DNA of 64,000 nucleotides from Hydnum rufescens UP504 (taxonomy: Eukaryota; Basidiomycota; Agaricomycetes; Cantharellales; Hydnaceae): positions 124,001 through 188,000 of the forward strand of contig MU128945.1 in assembly GCA_014904985.1 (NCBI GenBank). The letters run 5' to 3'. The first letter of the stretch is position 1, and the number at the start of each line of letters is the position of its first letter. The notes beneath the pieces are model-generated. The model worked only from the letters and a program-made list of their open reading frames with translations. It did not search any database and had not been told where the DNA came from. Made by a program: the position numbers and the translations under genes. Positions 21,727 through 34,444 of the stretch are shown piece by piece.

Positions 21727-23418
21727 TCAGAGGCTCACCTTGGCACTATCAAAGCCGGGTAACCCGGCGGCAATACGCAAGGCCGACACCAACGCGCTCC
21801 AATCGAGAATCTCAAATGGTGGTTTCGAGGGCGAGAGCGCGGAAGTCTCCAGTGCACGCGCCGTCACAAGGTGCTGATGGGCCTGGAAGAAGGATTGTGT
21901 ATCAAATGAAACATGACATATTAAGGCGCAGATATTGGCTAGGATCATTCACTTACAATATCGACGGTAGGGACAGTGGTGTTACTTTCGAGTGCCAGTC
22001 TGCGTATGTGGCTTGGCGTGGGCACTTGGTGTCACATTGGCTCGAATACACGATAAGACAGACATGATGTACCTTGCATCCTTCAAACCTCCCTCGATGG
22101 AGAGAGCCGTGGCACCATCAAAGCTATCCGTCAACATCTTCTGCCCATACCCGATCAACCTACAGTGACCCAGAGTCCAAGTCAAAGAATAATCAATGGC
22201 AATACGGGACACAGAGAGTGCCTACTTACGGGGGTGCCGGGAACATTTCTGCGATTGCATGGATCGTATCGGTGAATACGCAGCTGATAAATATTATCAT
22301 GAACCCTTTCACCTTTGATTATCTCGAAGAACTAAATGGAGATTAGCTGTGCGCTGGTCACAGAGTAAATGCAAAAAGGACATACGTTTGCTGCACCCAC
22401 ACCCGACTTGTCGGCTAAAGTCATTGTCTCCGCAAGAAGTTCGATCGCGCCCAAGATAAAGGCATTCCCGGTGAGCTTCAAAGCTAGTGCTATACCACGA
22501 GGACGTCATGTCAGGGACTTATTATGTTCAGCATCGGTTTCCCGTTCACCTTTCTCAACATTACCGCCCATATCGATCACCTTCGGGAAAATAGAGTGGT
22601 AAGGCATCAAACAGCAGGAAAGAAGCATTATCCAATGTCAAAATACCTTCCGGCCCACAGCAGGGACGACGAGATATGCAATTTCCTTCCTGATTTTGTA
22701 CTCCCCCGCCAATACGACAATAAGTTGTGCTTTGTCTGCCGCAGGAGGGCCCCAAACACTCTGGAGGAATAGAGATCTGCGTGTAAGATTCCAAATGAAG
22801 AGGATTTGACACCTACGGAGCAACGACGAAGTGGGTGTGGGGTATGCTGGTAATCTTGGCGTCGAGTTCACCAGCCACAGCTGGATAGATCTATAGAGTT
22901 CATGAACAAAGTTCATTTCATTATGACCGGCAGTGAGAACTCACGGTTGATGTCTCGACAAATATTTTGGGCGTCTTGGGTGGATGGGCCTAAATAGTCA
23001 ATACGTACCACAAAGCATAAGAGCAGCCTCGCATCGGGTAGATATAATAAATGATACATGCCTTGAGGAAGCTCACTATCTCGTCGTATACAGCATTGAC
23101 CACTTGATCATTAGCTAAGTTCGTGAATATGACGTCCGCCAGCCCTGCCACATCAGCGATACTGTCGACAATTTTGATTTTGTCAGGCCCAAGCTCGCGT
23201 TGCAGCTTTTCGCTCTTCGTTCGAGTACGGTTCCATACGAGCAGCGACTTTTCAGACTGCCGGGCGATATTCCGTGCCATGAAGTATCCCATGCTACCAA
23301 GGCCAACAAAAGCCTGCACCAGGTTAGCTGGGTGCAGAACAGGAGTGCCAGGTCGAGAGAAAGGCAGATCCGTTGCCGAATGGACTCGGGACATCGCGGG
23401 CGAGGGAGAGAGGGCCAT
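21727..23418 (-). CDS. NAD(P)-binding 3-hydroxyisobutyrate / 6-phosphogluconate dehydrogenase-like oxidoreductase
   Basis: The N-terminal Rossmann fold is marked by FVGLGSMGYFMARNIA (GxGxMG) and VWNRTRTKSEKL, followed by IVDSIADVAGLADVIFTNLAND. Later exons give VETST, the VVAPVFGPPAADKAQLIVVLAG block, and NVEKASALKLTGNAFILGAIELLAETMTLADKSG, where Lys of KLTGN matches the catalytic Lys of the beta-hydroxyacid dehydrogenase family (GxxxxxKxxxN). The C-terminal helical part includes LIGYGQKMLTDSFDGATA and ILDWSALVSALRIAAGLPGFDSAK. At least six short introns. Substrate cannot be told; fungal members act on small beta-hydroxyacids or are of unknown role. It is a lone gene with a 2.2-kb same-strand tandem relation to PRP28. 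The start at 23418 gives MALSPSPAMSRVHSATD. Confidence 0.82.
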
Positions 23419-26400
23419 TGCTATCCTGCACAAATTTGGAAGATGAGAGCGTTACAAACAATTACCGTATACCTAATCGAGATGATCATCCAATATTCCA
23501 CTGTATTAATCCCGAGGTCACATTTTGTGGCTTGAAAAAACCCCGTGCATGTAGCCAACTTGTTGGTGCGACGACGGATCATCTCAATCAATTTAAGTCA
23601 TGTTTCTCCCGTTTTAGAGGAACATGCACTTTGTGTACAGTGTTACGACCTGACGTCACAGTCAAAGGTCACATGCACAGCTAAACCAATTCTCAGTATC
23701 TGTCGGCGTGGATCTCTCATACTAAAGCAAAGCACTAGAAGAACTGAGAAGAGGTATAAAATAGCGTGCGGATGAAGTCCGCAGGGATAATTAAAGGATG
23801 AGTGACGACCGCGGTGTACCACCCACGCCGTTGGGGGGGAGCGGGGATGACGAGTCACTGAAGAACAAGTAACAAATAACACACACCCTTACCCACATTC
23901 AGCGAGGATGGACGGATCGCCTCAGTGAGCACATTATATAAACTTCCAACTTATCATTATCTTAGACCATAGACAGTCGGACTAATAAGGATCAATGAGA
24001 GACACCACTGGGCGTATGGTGTGGGTCAAGCGAACACTGCATTAGATCTGGCTGAGTGGTGAATTCCGTAGAGGCGAAGCACTCTGTAAGCACTGCGAGA
24101 TAGGGAACGTAGTTGGATTGCCCAGCCAAATATTCAAAGGTGGATGCAATGGCGGCGCAGATCGTGACGGGATGTATATTTACTTGTAGTAGAGTCTTTG
24201 GAATAACCGGAAGTTGACACATTAAGGGTGTTCCATAACAATTGCGAAAGGGACCTCAGTGATCCCCGGGGATATACGATCGCACCTCGTGCTTACCACA
24301 TCCCATACTAGGGCGACGGTGACACTACGCAGCTTTGGATAGAGCAGGAAGTGCAGTGACCTTACTTTCATCTCTCTTTGCCATCCACCGAGTGCGAAGG
24401 TATAATGAATGACGAGCAAAGTGGAGCCAGTTCTACTTCCGACTTGTCCCCGATCCGGGGGACGACAGAATGATGCCAGGACCAAGCTGCCGCATGATAG
24501 GGAGCATTCCCACTAGTATTCAGTTATAGTTGCTGGACGCGCTGTTCTTGGCGGGAGTAAGCGGATAGTGATATCTTCCACAGAGGAAAGGCTCCCTGTT
24601 ATAGTTGAGGCAAGCACGATGGGAGCATCGAGAAGGGCCAAGTAGGCGGGAAAATGTCGTAGTCTCGACCGAAGAGACTGATTGACTGTATCGGCCAACT
24701 TCAGACTGAGATGAATTGAACCTTGTGAGCTACTCACATGGCATGGACCGATGATCCAATATCACAGTGGAATAAGATAGCCAGAGTCCCTCCCAGAAAT
24801 TAACCCTGCTCGCTGTTTCTGTTTACGCAAGAACGCGTATTGATCCTATAAAACTCGATAAATCACAGCAGTCGCGGCATAAATCCCCCCCTTCTCGCAA
24901 GTTTGGATGCCCACACGAGATCCCAGGAGGTAGACCTTCGGACAGAGACCTAGCACGCAAGGGGCCGACGAGCGAAACCGGCCCGTCCGCCCCCTACTGT
25001 CTTATGCTTCGCCGAAGTAAAGCTCAGCGGCTGGTGGATCCCAGTGACCAATACGCAGAGTGTGGCTAGGCCGGATGTGGGATCTACACTCACTCTCAAT
25101 GCAGATGGGATTAACCCCTCCGATGAGGCACCACTTTCCACAGACTGCGATGATTCGTCGATCAGTATTAGATCAGGTCAGTATTGATCGCGATCGTCTC
25201 TCATGCGCATGCGCTTCTGTGTGCCATGATCCATGCTCCACGCCGAATCAGCAAGCGGAAAGGTGTGTTGGGAGCTGCGTATAGCGATAAGTGTTTTGGC
25301 CACCCCTCGTCATTGACTGAAATTACCTTGTAAACACACTGGGACCTCCGAGAGGACGCACCTCAAATGGCTTTGAAGATATTGGCGCAAAATTTACTAT
25401 CTCAACACTAGGTAATCAGTCGCAAGGTCATACGCCCGATCGAGTATGAAAGACGAGTACTTAATAACATACCTCGCACCCGAAGGTGGGTGGCTTCAGT
25501 CGGCACGATCCCATTTCCATAAGGTTGATTTATGGTAAAGCGAACAACGGGCGGAAGCGCCCATCGTTCTCGGGGCCACCTACATGGAATAGGGAGGACA
25601 CCATCAGGCCGCCTGAGATGTTACATCCACACCATTGTCGACATCGATATCCTCTTCCAAGTCCGGCCGCGTGATCACCGTCACAATAAGCTACCTCTAT
25701 AGCGGAAATAACACGTCCAAGCTGGACGCTATGGACGCGGTGGACTTTGATCACCCGTGAAAGGAATGTACGACATGCTTTGCAGGCTGCTCATGTTGGC
25801 TCGACATTTGATTACCAAGAGAATGGAAAATACTATGTGCACCTGCGCGGCGTGGTGTCGCAACTGTAGTCTACGGTCGCAGTCGCATTACGAGCTCATA
25901 CTGAGCGTCCATGGAGTACAGAGGGCGAGAGGCGCCGAGAGCGCTATTTAAACAGTCTTATTAAAGCCTGACTTCCTGTTTTTTCTTCCCTATTGAAAGG
26001 AGGGGGCGAGGATATTCGTGGACCTCTCTCTGAACGACGCTCGACGTGCGTCAACAAAGCAACAATGCGTGACAGTCACATCGGTCACATTCATTGATCA
26101 TATCAGACTAATCGAAGCGCCATTTCAATGGGGTCTGTGCACCAAGATACTTTGCACCTGGAAATTTGAAAAGAAAGGATTTGTCTTCCCAAGATGTTTT
26201 GCATCAGACTCTGTCGTCCTTGACAAGTCCAATTTCACGTGACCGGAAAACACCAGGCCAAAGTCACCTGTGACATTCATGTCACAAATGCTCCTCTTTG
26301 TATCCAAAGGGTGCCTCATTTACACAGTAATAATCGTCGTTTGGCCACTTTCCTGAGGTGATGTACCTTTTTGGAACATTCACGGGACACAGTGCAGTGT

Positions 26401-28749
26401 GGCACACTGCCAGAATATTAGTGGTGATGATCAAAATAGGCGAGTATCCAGGACTCCTCCCGCCAAATATTGAGCGTGCGGCTTGCGTCGTTCTGTCAAT
26501 AGCCGGCCGGGTGCATCCGAGAGTGCATTGACCTGAAGTCAAGTTTCCAAGTCCCTGTTTTTCTCGCTAACTACGGTAGATGCGACACTTCTTTTACGGC
26601 AGGATGGAATGCAACACTATCAAATGATGGGAGCCGACGAGGCGAGGGCCAGTCGTAATGCATTTCCTTTGTTCAAAGAGGACTGGAGTACGCGGCAACA
26701 CTACTCGGAATCTGAGCACGAACCTCTGGAAATCTGGACTATCAGAAGCAAACTCTACCAAGGCAACGGTATAGTGTGAGGACAAATAGTGCCCTCATGA
26801 TGCACAAACATTGCACAGAGTATACTCTAGACCTCTGGTAACTAGCCCGAGCAATCGCGAGCTAGTTCGGTCTGGTTACGACACTCATGCTCGAGTTCGC
26901 CGGGATTCACCCAGCCATCCTCGGGCGTGGGTGGCTCAGCACCCCCGTTCATCGATATAATCACAGACTGTGGCGCACATCCCTATTACCTCACAAGCTT
27001 ATCGCTCGTCGGCAGCCCAGAAGTTCCTAATCTCTGGGCTCATAATGTGTTCAGATTTTATATTCCTATCGCATCCATCAAGGACTGGGAGGTATTCACG
27101 GTTCTGACCATGCGCCGCACTCTTCTACTTCCGAACTCCTGTATCAGGCTATGAATACGTGGTGGATCCCGGTGAGTGGAACCATTGCATGGGTCGCAAA
27201 GAGGGGGGCCCGCGGAATTGGGACGCTCCACACCGGTCCGGCTTCACCCCGTTGTTCACGCGGTCTCGAATTTTCGCAACTCAAATCGTAAACGGTGCAG
27301 CGCCGTTATATATTGGGTTCATATCTTATGCTCCTGAAAACAGGGGTTATCTTGTGATTGGGGCTCTCTTGGCGCTTTTCCCGACCTTGCGGTAATGCCT
27401 CAACTAGATGGAGGGCCCCGATTTAGTCTATTCATGGTCTGGAAGCCTGTGGTCATGAGTGCATTCAACTATTATTCTAATTCTGCGGCAAAGCTGCGTT
27501 GTCTTCTTACCGTAGGGACGCAAACCCATCTCCCACCACGCGAGTCTTCTCATTCTATTTCAAGCTCATTCAGAAGAGTGGGCGAAAACGTGATTGGAAA
27601 ATATTTTCTTTAGGGGCCGACGATATTGTTAATTGACATTGCTCTATAAGGAGATGCTGTTGTTATCCGGGGACTAAAGCCTTAGTTATTATGTGGCCTA
27701 GGGAATGTCAACTCCTCTGGTGAACAATCCTTCATCACCGCTGAATTCGGGGTCGTTATGAAACGATCTGATCATAGGAATTGGCGCCCCCACTCGGCTC
27801 GTATCTGACGGCAACCGTGTCTGCAGCGACTTTTCATTCAATGATCCAACAACAATACACATCCCTTGCATGAAGATTCGAACCCAGAAAGGCAATGATC
27901 ACAGTGAGGGTGAGGACCAAAACCTGTGCATGGCTCCATCGTGCGCAGCACACCCCATCCACGCCATATACCCTGCGGATGCTCTTTGACTCCTGACTCC
28001 TGGCTTCCTGGAACCCAACACTCCCCCCTCCCCCCGCACAACTCCGCTTCGGCGGAAACACCACTTTCTTTTCCTTTCTTTCGCCCCACGAGACTGCAAT
28101 GAGATGGCGATCATTCCCGCTGAAACGTCTGGTCGGGCTTCACCGCTCAATGAACGAATGGATAGCTATTGTAGCAACCAGATCTTGGCGATGCATAGCT
28201 TACGGATGTGGGACAGGGAAATCGCGTGTGGAGAGCAGCTTGGTTCGCTTGATTCAGTACGTCAGATCTGGAACTGCTGTGTTACATATCGTTATATAAC
28301 TATTCTCATCTATTTGATTGAAACATCGGAAGGACAAATATACTTGGACCCCAGCCCTATAGCCCAGCATGCCCCATCGATCCGAGTACTCATCTATAAT
28401 AGGGGTACTCTTAGATAAGGAGCTATTTTCGCCTCAGCATCTTCAGAATTGAGCAAGAGGATATCCGGTGCTAGGGTTGTCAGGCCGTCATTTGTACTGA
28501 CAATCGTATATTGAGCAGGGTAGTCATAGTGGTAGCTGCGACATCTCCTGTGCGGTTGGAATTGCCGCGGTCCCTTCCACTCGATGGCATCAAGCACGAA
28601 AAAGGCGTCGATTTATGATTAAGGCTCAGAGGGCCGATAATTACAATGTACCGTCACATTTGGGTATAATACGCCATAGCCAGGGAGATAATGCACACAA
28701 GAACCTCATTTTAAAGGAATCGAAAGGGTATAAAGGAGTCAAGCCACTA
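23419..28749. other. 5.3-kb gene-poor region, no supported gene
   Basis: Only short open frames (under 110 codons) on both strands, with no recognised domain, no exon chain and no obvious terminal or tandem repeats. A C-rich/G-poor tract lies at about 28010-28040. Possible coding-like scraps at 24950-25141 (minus) and 27250-27395 (plus, hydrophobic ending) were not matched to anything. It may contain old mobile-element debris or non-coding transcripts. Confidence 0.5.
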
Positions 28750-31700
28750 TTATGAGCTCCCTTGCCGGGCAGGGTCCATATTTCCTAGGAGAAGGGAATC
28801 AATGTGCTTAGTGAACACTATACAATTATGTCCACAACAGAAAATACTTACCAAACTGGTATCGCTGCGGCGGCAGAGGTACCCCTTGTCGATCGAACAC
28901 TTGGAAGATAGAAGGGGCATGGGAGTGCATAGGTGGAGGCATCTGGTTGCGTGGCTGAGAATCAGGAAGGAGAGGAACATGATAGAGGGACGTTGAGAGC
29001 GTCGACGGGTCAGCAAATGGATCCCCAGAAGAGACAAATTCGTTCCAAAACGAATGTTCATTCGACCCCCGTCCTGCAGTCTGCACCGAATCCGCAGAAT
29101 TATGAAGTTGCGACGGCTGGAACTGATTTTTTGATTGTTGTTGCTGAAGCTCCGGGAAATTGAAAGGCGATGACGAAGAACGTGATTGATCAAGATATGA
29201 GTCTCCTGAGCCTGAATAAGATGATTGGTGGTCTTGGCTTGGGGACTGCAATGGCCATTGACTACGCTGTGGGGGTGGAAAGGTGGATTGTGGGGAAGCT
29301 AGGACTGAGTAGGAATTAAAGCGCGAGGAGACGTGGGGAAGTGGGTTTTGGTTATTCAGCTGGAGCGATGACGATTCTGGAGCTGTGAAGTCGGATGGAA
29401 CTGTATATGACGAGTCTTCTGCGGCAGGATGCGACGATAACTGTAGTGGAGATCGAAAAGAATTATAGGGCACTGGATTACTAGTCATCGGAGAGCGTTG
29501 AGGCCCTTGGGAAGTGGACTGAAAGGTTTGGGAAGCTTGGTGCCCGAGCTGATGATGCTGCTGTGTTTGGGACTGGTGAGGGTGCTGGTGGTGTTGATGA
29601 GAAGGGCCGCGACGCTCCAGGTCATCCTCAGCGACTCGCTTCCTCCGATCAGGATGGTCCTCTTTGTGGAAGTTCTCCGCATGACGAATGCTGGCCTTAG
29701 AACCGTCCAGGATGTCCCAGGCACGACCAGCGCTGGGCCACACGACAGACATTTTCTCCAAAATAGTCATTGCCTGTTGGAGAGCTCGGGCGGATTGAAG
29801 ATCACCCGGGTTGTCCAGCACTAAACGAAACAAGGAATGAATTTACAAAAGATCCCATTCAAGGCAAGCACGTCCACTCACACACGGTGACATGCATGAT
29901 ACTAGCTGTAAAGACATAAAATGTCACAAATGCAGGGAGATGGTCCAATGAGAACACCTCCGAATAAGCCGTAGCTGCAAACGACGAAGTCAGTTCCATG
30001 TAGCGGATCCTCAAAACAAAGAGCCTCATGAGAAACACGAACCGATCGAGACCAAGCGGTTCGCAGCATTTTGACAGATACCGTAGGCTTTTTGGGAAGT
30101 GCGCGTTGCATTGGAAAGTCCATCGTCAGACTCTACCTTCACACCCTTGGACGCCGCTTTTACGCGTATACTTGAAACCAAGCGAGATATCAGCGGGACC
30201 ATTGCAGTGAGATAAACGCTAGGCCAAACTTACAACGGTCGATGGAGAAGTAGTACGGTGCACCAATAGTCCAGATGGAGGGTAAGGATATGTGGTGCGG
30301 GAATCGGTGATTTCGAATGACAATCATATCGGAGATATTCGGGGAGGTCGTAATACCACTTGTCCAATCGTGCTTCAAGGTTCGCCGCTTCTGTGATGCG
30401 ACTCCACGTAGGTCTGATCGAATAGACCTTATGCATGACAGCGGCAAGAATACGTGACAGAACTGCGCGAGAGCGGAAACATGAGATGATCCTGGACGGG
30501 GCAGGGAGGTATCGCAGGGAATTTGAAACGCATGCTCCTGGCGCTCTTGCAGTTGGCGTCCGTGAAATAAGGTACAGAATTTCCATATCTTCGGCATCAT
30601 CGTCGGGAAGTGGAGTGTCGTAGTCCGAGTCCATTACAGAGAGCGGTCTGCCAATATAGGTCGAAATATAACTGTTGGAAATCCCAGGCTCGTGAGCCAA
30701 TGCAATCGTGTCGAGAACTAATGAAGGCAACGTACTTGTCCATCAACATCACCGCGTACCAGATCCTACGACATGACTCCTTCTCCTCCGGTGTGTACAC
30801 CACCATCGCACTGGCACCCGCGTGCCATTTGTCGACCGAACGATTAAGGCCAGCATCCAGCGCGGTTCGACATGCGAGGCCAATTGAGTGCCATGCCATT
30901 GCCATCGATCCGACGCCCACATCCACGTAGGACAGAAGAAGGATAGCTTGGACAGATGATAATCGACTTGGAATTTTCCCGTGATCTGCCACCACAGATT
31001 GGAATGATCAGTTGTCCGGGCGAAGGTTGACGTGAGGAAATAATCAAGGATGGACGTACAAACAATTTCGCGAACTCGGTCTGCATAGCCTAGTCCAGCC
31101 GCCCACATGTTTCCAGCAGGAACGCTTGGTTTGCCTTCATTCGTGAACCGGGAGGCCACAGCAAGCATCGCAAATAAAAGAGCAAGCGAGAGCGGCTTAG
31201 GGGGAGGTTTCTGAGAGTCCCCATTGGCGTCTCTGATCCACTCAACTCTGCAGGAGCGATCCGAATATTCGGTAGGGATTCAATAATGTGGGCACGTCAA
31301 GGAATGGATCTAAGACTCACACGTCTCTATACACCTTCAAGAAGTGGGCTTTGTGCACGATGGGAAACACAGGATGCACATGGGTGAAATAAAGTGAAAG
31401 GAGATTCTCCTGGACATCTCTGGAAGGAAGCATGTCACCTAAGCCTGCGAGGCCCTTCTCCTCTATGCAAGCGGCGAACGGCTCCCCGGCCTGCGGGGTG
31501 AACCCGAAACCTTGTGGTGGGGCCTGACCAACACCACTTCCAGGACTGGAGATGGTACGCGGAATTTGTGTGGAGCCAAGATGTTCCCCGACATTCAGGA
31601 GCCATGGAGATATCTCGCTTGGTGGTCGCTCAGCAGTGAGCACGTCCAGAGGAGGCCAGACACCCGCGCGAGGAAATTGCCAAAAGCCATTCCGATGTTT

Positions 31701-33481
31701 TGCATTTTCCTCCGAAGACACACCATCAGTACCTTGGTTCAAAGTTGAAGAGAGGGAGGGATTGGCAAAGCCGGAGCTAGTTCTGCTGCGACTGGCGAAG
31801 GAAGACATAGAAGAAGCACTTGCAAGGAGATGTAGACCGGATGTTCGACCATGATATCGTATATCTTTCTGGTCGTCGATCGATAGTTGTCCCATAGCGT
31901 CCAAATCTGAACTTGCGGCTTCGTTTTCAGCGAAGCGGGAAGTATCGACATCTGTGAATTGGTCCTCTTCATCTACCGCGTCTGGGACTGTGGAGGTCGA
32001 AGCAGTAGATTGCTGGGCATTCTGGGACGCGATAGAGGGAGCGCGGTGGTGAATAGAGGCGGGGGATGACACCGACGAGAGCGGCGACCAAGAATCTAGC
32101 ATCCGCAAGAAACAACTAGGTCAGCGTTCTGAGGCATGAAGGTCATAGCTATTATGACTTGCGAGGGGTGGTTAGAGACGAACCGTGAGAGTCATTAAGA
32201 CCAATCCCAGACGTTGGCCGGCGTACCCGCCTCTGGTCATCGTTTTCCAAAGCATCACTATCTAGGCGACGCCTTTGATTCCCTGACGAAGTAGTTGCAG
32301 TCCATGTGGAAGAAGCGGGCAATTGTCGAAGCGATCTATTTGCGAGACTGTTCGCAGTACTCGGAAGGTCAGGAAATGAGTTACTGTCAACGCCATAAAG
32401 ACGCCTTGGGCCAAGTTGATCAGGTTGATCGCGGGGAGGAACTGGAGGGAGGATAATTCCGTCCATTATAGAAGCCGACATCCGCGATGTTCCGTTGCGC
32501 TGCGTTATAGCACGTTCCAGGCGATCTTGCCACTCGTACGGATCTAAGTCAATGGGGTCTATTCGACAATTCGTGATGTAAGTGGTATTAAAATCAAGGG
32601 AAATGGAAGGGCGGGTCAGAGTCTACAGACAGACAGACTTCGCAAGGCGTCAGCGACAAACCTTCAGGGGAAGAAATAGACATCTTGGCCCCGGGTGCCG
32701 TGTTTCTACGTGCTGAACCGCTGGTGCCCTTCTTTCCCACACCATTACTGGAAGAAGATGCAGCCGATGGGTCCTGGGCATCTGCTTTGGCCTTGGGACC
32801 AAAGGGGCCTCCTTCAATTCGAGTAATAACGGAATGCGCCAAGTCGTCGCCCGCAGCAAGATCAGCAATAAGTGAACGGGCGCGCGGGTCGGAAGATACG
32901 ATGAGGGCCCCTAGGATCGCTTCCAGCTGGTGAAGTCTTGATTCGATAGCATCTATATAGCCCTTCGGAGGGCCTCTGAAAGCGAACCATTAGAACAAAT
33001 ATATCTGTAAGTACCGAAATAAGGCCAGGAGAGGAGAGGGGCGGTCGGACCTTTTGCGACTTGGGCCTAATGAACGCGAATCAGATGAGGGGCCGAAGGG
33101 AACATGTGTCAAGAGCGGACATATAGCACATATTGCTGAAAAACAAACCTAAGAAAGTACAGCCTGAAGAACAGAAGGTTGAAAAAGGGCGACTGAGCGA
33201 GAAGAATGGAAATTTCGTACCAAGACCCAAGAGGTGACAATTGCGGCAGGGTTCACCTGTATTCTGGCTGGGCTCACATTTGCACTTGGCCTTTCTGCAG
33301 TTATCGCAAGCTAAATAATAGAGACAAACGGCGTCAAGGAGAAAACACAATAAAACCGACCAGTATTGACCAAGGCGAAGAGCCCACCTTTTGAGCTGCG
33401 CCGCCTGATACCCTTGTCCTTGGAAGAGGAAAGGAGGTCCAAGCCATCGTCGTCGAATTCTTCACTCAAACGGAGAGCCAT
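28750..33481 (-). CDS. Zn(II)2Cys6 transcription factor with fungal-specific regulatory domain
   Basis: Starts MALRLSEEFDDDGLDLL at 33481. The DNA-binding cluster has CDNCRKAKCKCEP...CRNC with the sixth Cys in the next exon (TCS), followed by a KRGPPKGYIDAIESRLHQLE linker and dimerisation coiled coil. A long Ser-rich region follows (about 32500-31400). The middle homology (Fungal_trans) region runs from LLSLYFTHVHPVFPIVHKAHF (about 31400), through LLFAMLAVASRF, SIQAILLLSY, AWHSIGLACRTALDAGLNRS and CRRIWYAVMLMDKY, to IYIGRPLSVMDSDYDTPLPDD. The C-terminal third is rich in Gln/His/Ser/Pro and ends GNMDPARQGSS at 28750. About ten introns; no frameshift was noticed. The family includes XlnR/AraR-like regulators of carbohydrate use, but the target is unknown. 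It lies tandem with a second Zn cluster factor and about 5.6 kb from the NRPS. Confidence 0.9.
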
Positions 33482-34444
33482 ATGGAACAAATTGGTTGCT
33501 GCTATGTGGTAGAAGGGGAATCACAAGAAAGCGAAGAGCAGATGGACGGTAGAAATGGGTTTGGGTCAGAATGGTGTAACGGCCCTGGGATCGCCGACCT
33601 AATTTAATCTCGCAAGTGACCGAAATTACGTAATGATCCCAGCCTATCCTTGCGGTTGCGAAGGCGTCTTGAATTAGCGCGCAGAAGTTGATGCTGCGCG
33701 TTCCGACGGTGCAGGCACTGGCTCCGAGAGAGATCCACCAGTCGCGTTCCATGGAAGTGATCGTGGTCCCAGCCGTGAGGGACGATGAGTACGCTTCTGT
33801 TTTCGTCCTCCTCAATGGTTTCCTAGCGGAGTTTTCCGTGATCAGATAATGAGTGAGATCTTGATTGCGAAATCTATTGGCTTTGCTCTCATATCCAAAA
33901 TTCCCATTTCTCGTGCGCGTGGACGTTGCTCTGACAACCGTCGATTTAAGGATGCCCTCGGTTCATGCAGCGAGCGAATGTATGTTTATTATTTCCGATG
34001 GCATCCGTGAGCCCCCCGATGTCTGCCGTGCTCCCCCAGCGTTTCTCAGGGTCAGAAGATACCCAGCGAATATCCTCCGGTGCACGGCAGACATCCATCG
34101 GAGACTTCATACGAGCTCAGCGAGGGACTGGATAATGAAGGACTATACGCGAGAATCTGCCAAGCCATATTGGTCGATGTCTCTGTGTTTTCCTGTATAC
34201 TGTATATGAGAGTTTTACGTTCTTATTCCTTCACGACGATAGAAATGGATTCGTCCCTGCTCGCAAACAACAATGAATTGATCGATCAGGTGATCATCCA
34301 GACGCGGTACATTGGAGATGAAATATTACGGACATCATAGAGACAAATTATGGATGTGGCCCCGAGGCATACATCGATGGGGCGCCCATCAGGAGCAGTA
34401 TTATAGTACAGTAAGCTGAATAGGTATAGGAATCACCCTCATGA
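33482..34444. other. 963-bp spacer between the two transcription factor genes
   Basis: Contains the promoter of the 28750-33481 factor and the 3' region of the next one. Short open frames on both strands show no recognisable product. An inverted pair CCGATGTCTGCCGTGC (about 34016) and GCACGGCAGACATCCATCGG (about 34081) could form a hairpin with a loop of about 50 bases. Confidence 0.5.

Noticed and set aside
27870..27900. tRNA gene suggested by a GTTCGAA-like T-loop on the minus strand
   Set aside because: Flanking bases do not form a T stem and no acceptor, D or anticodon stem could be drawn.
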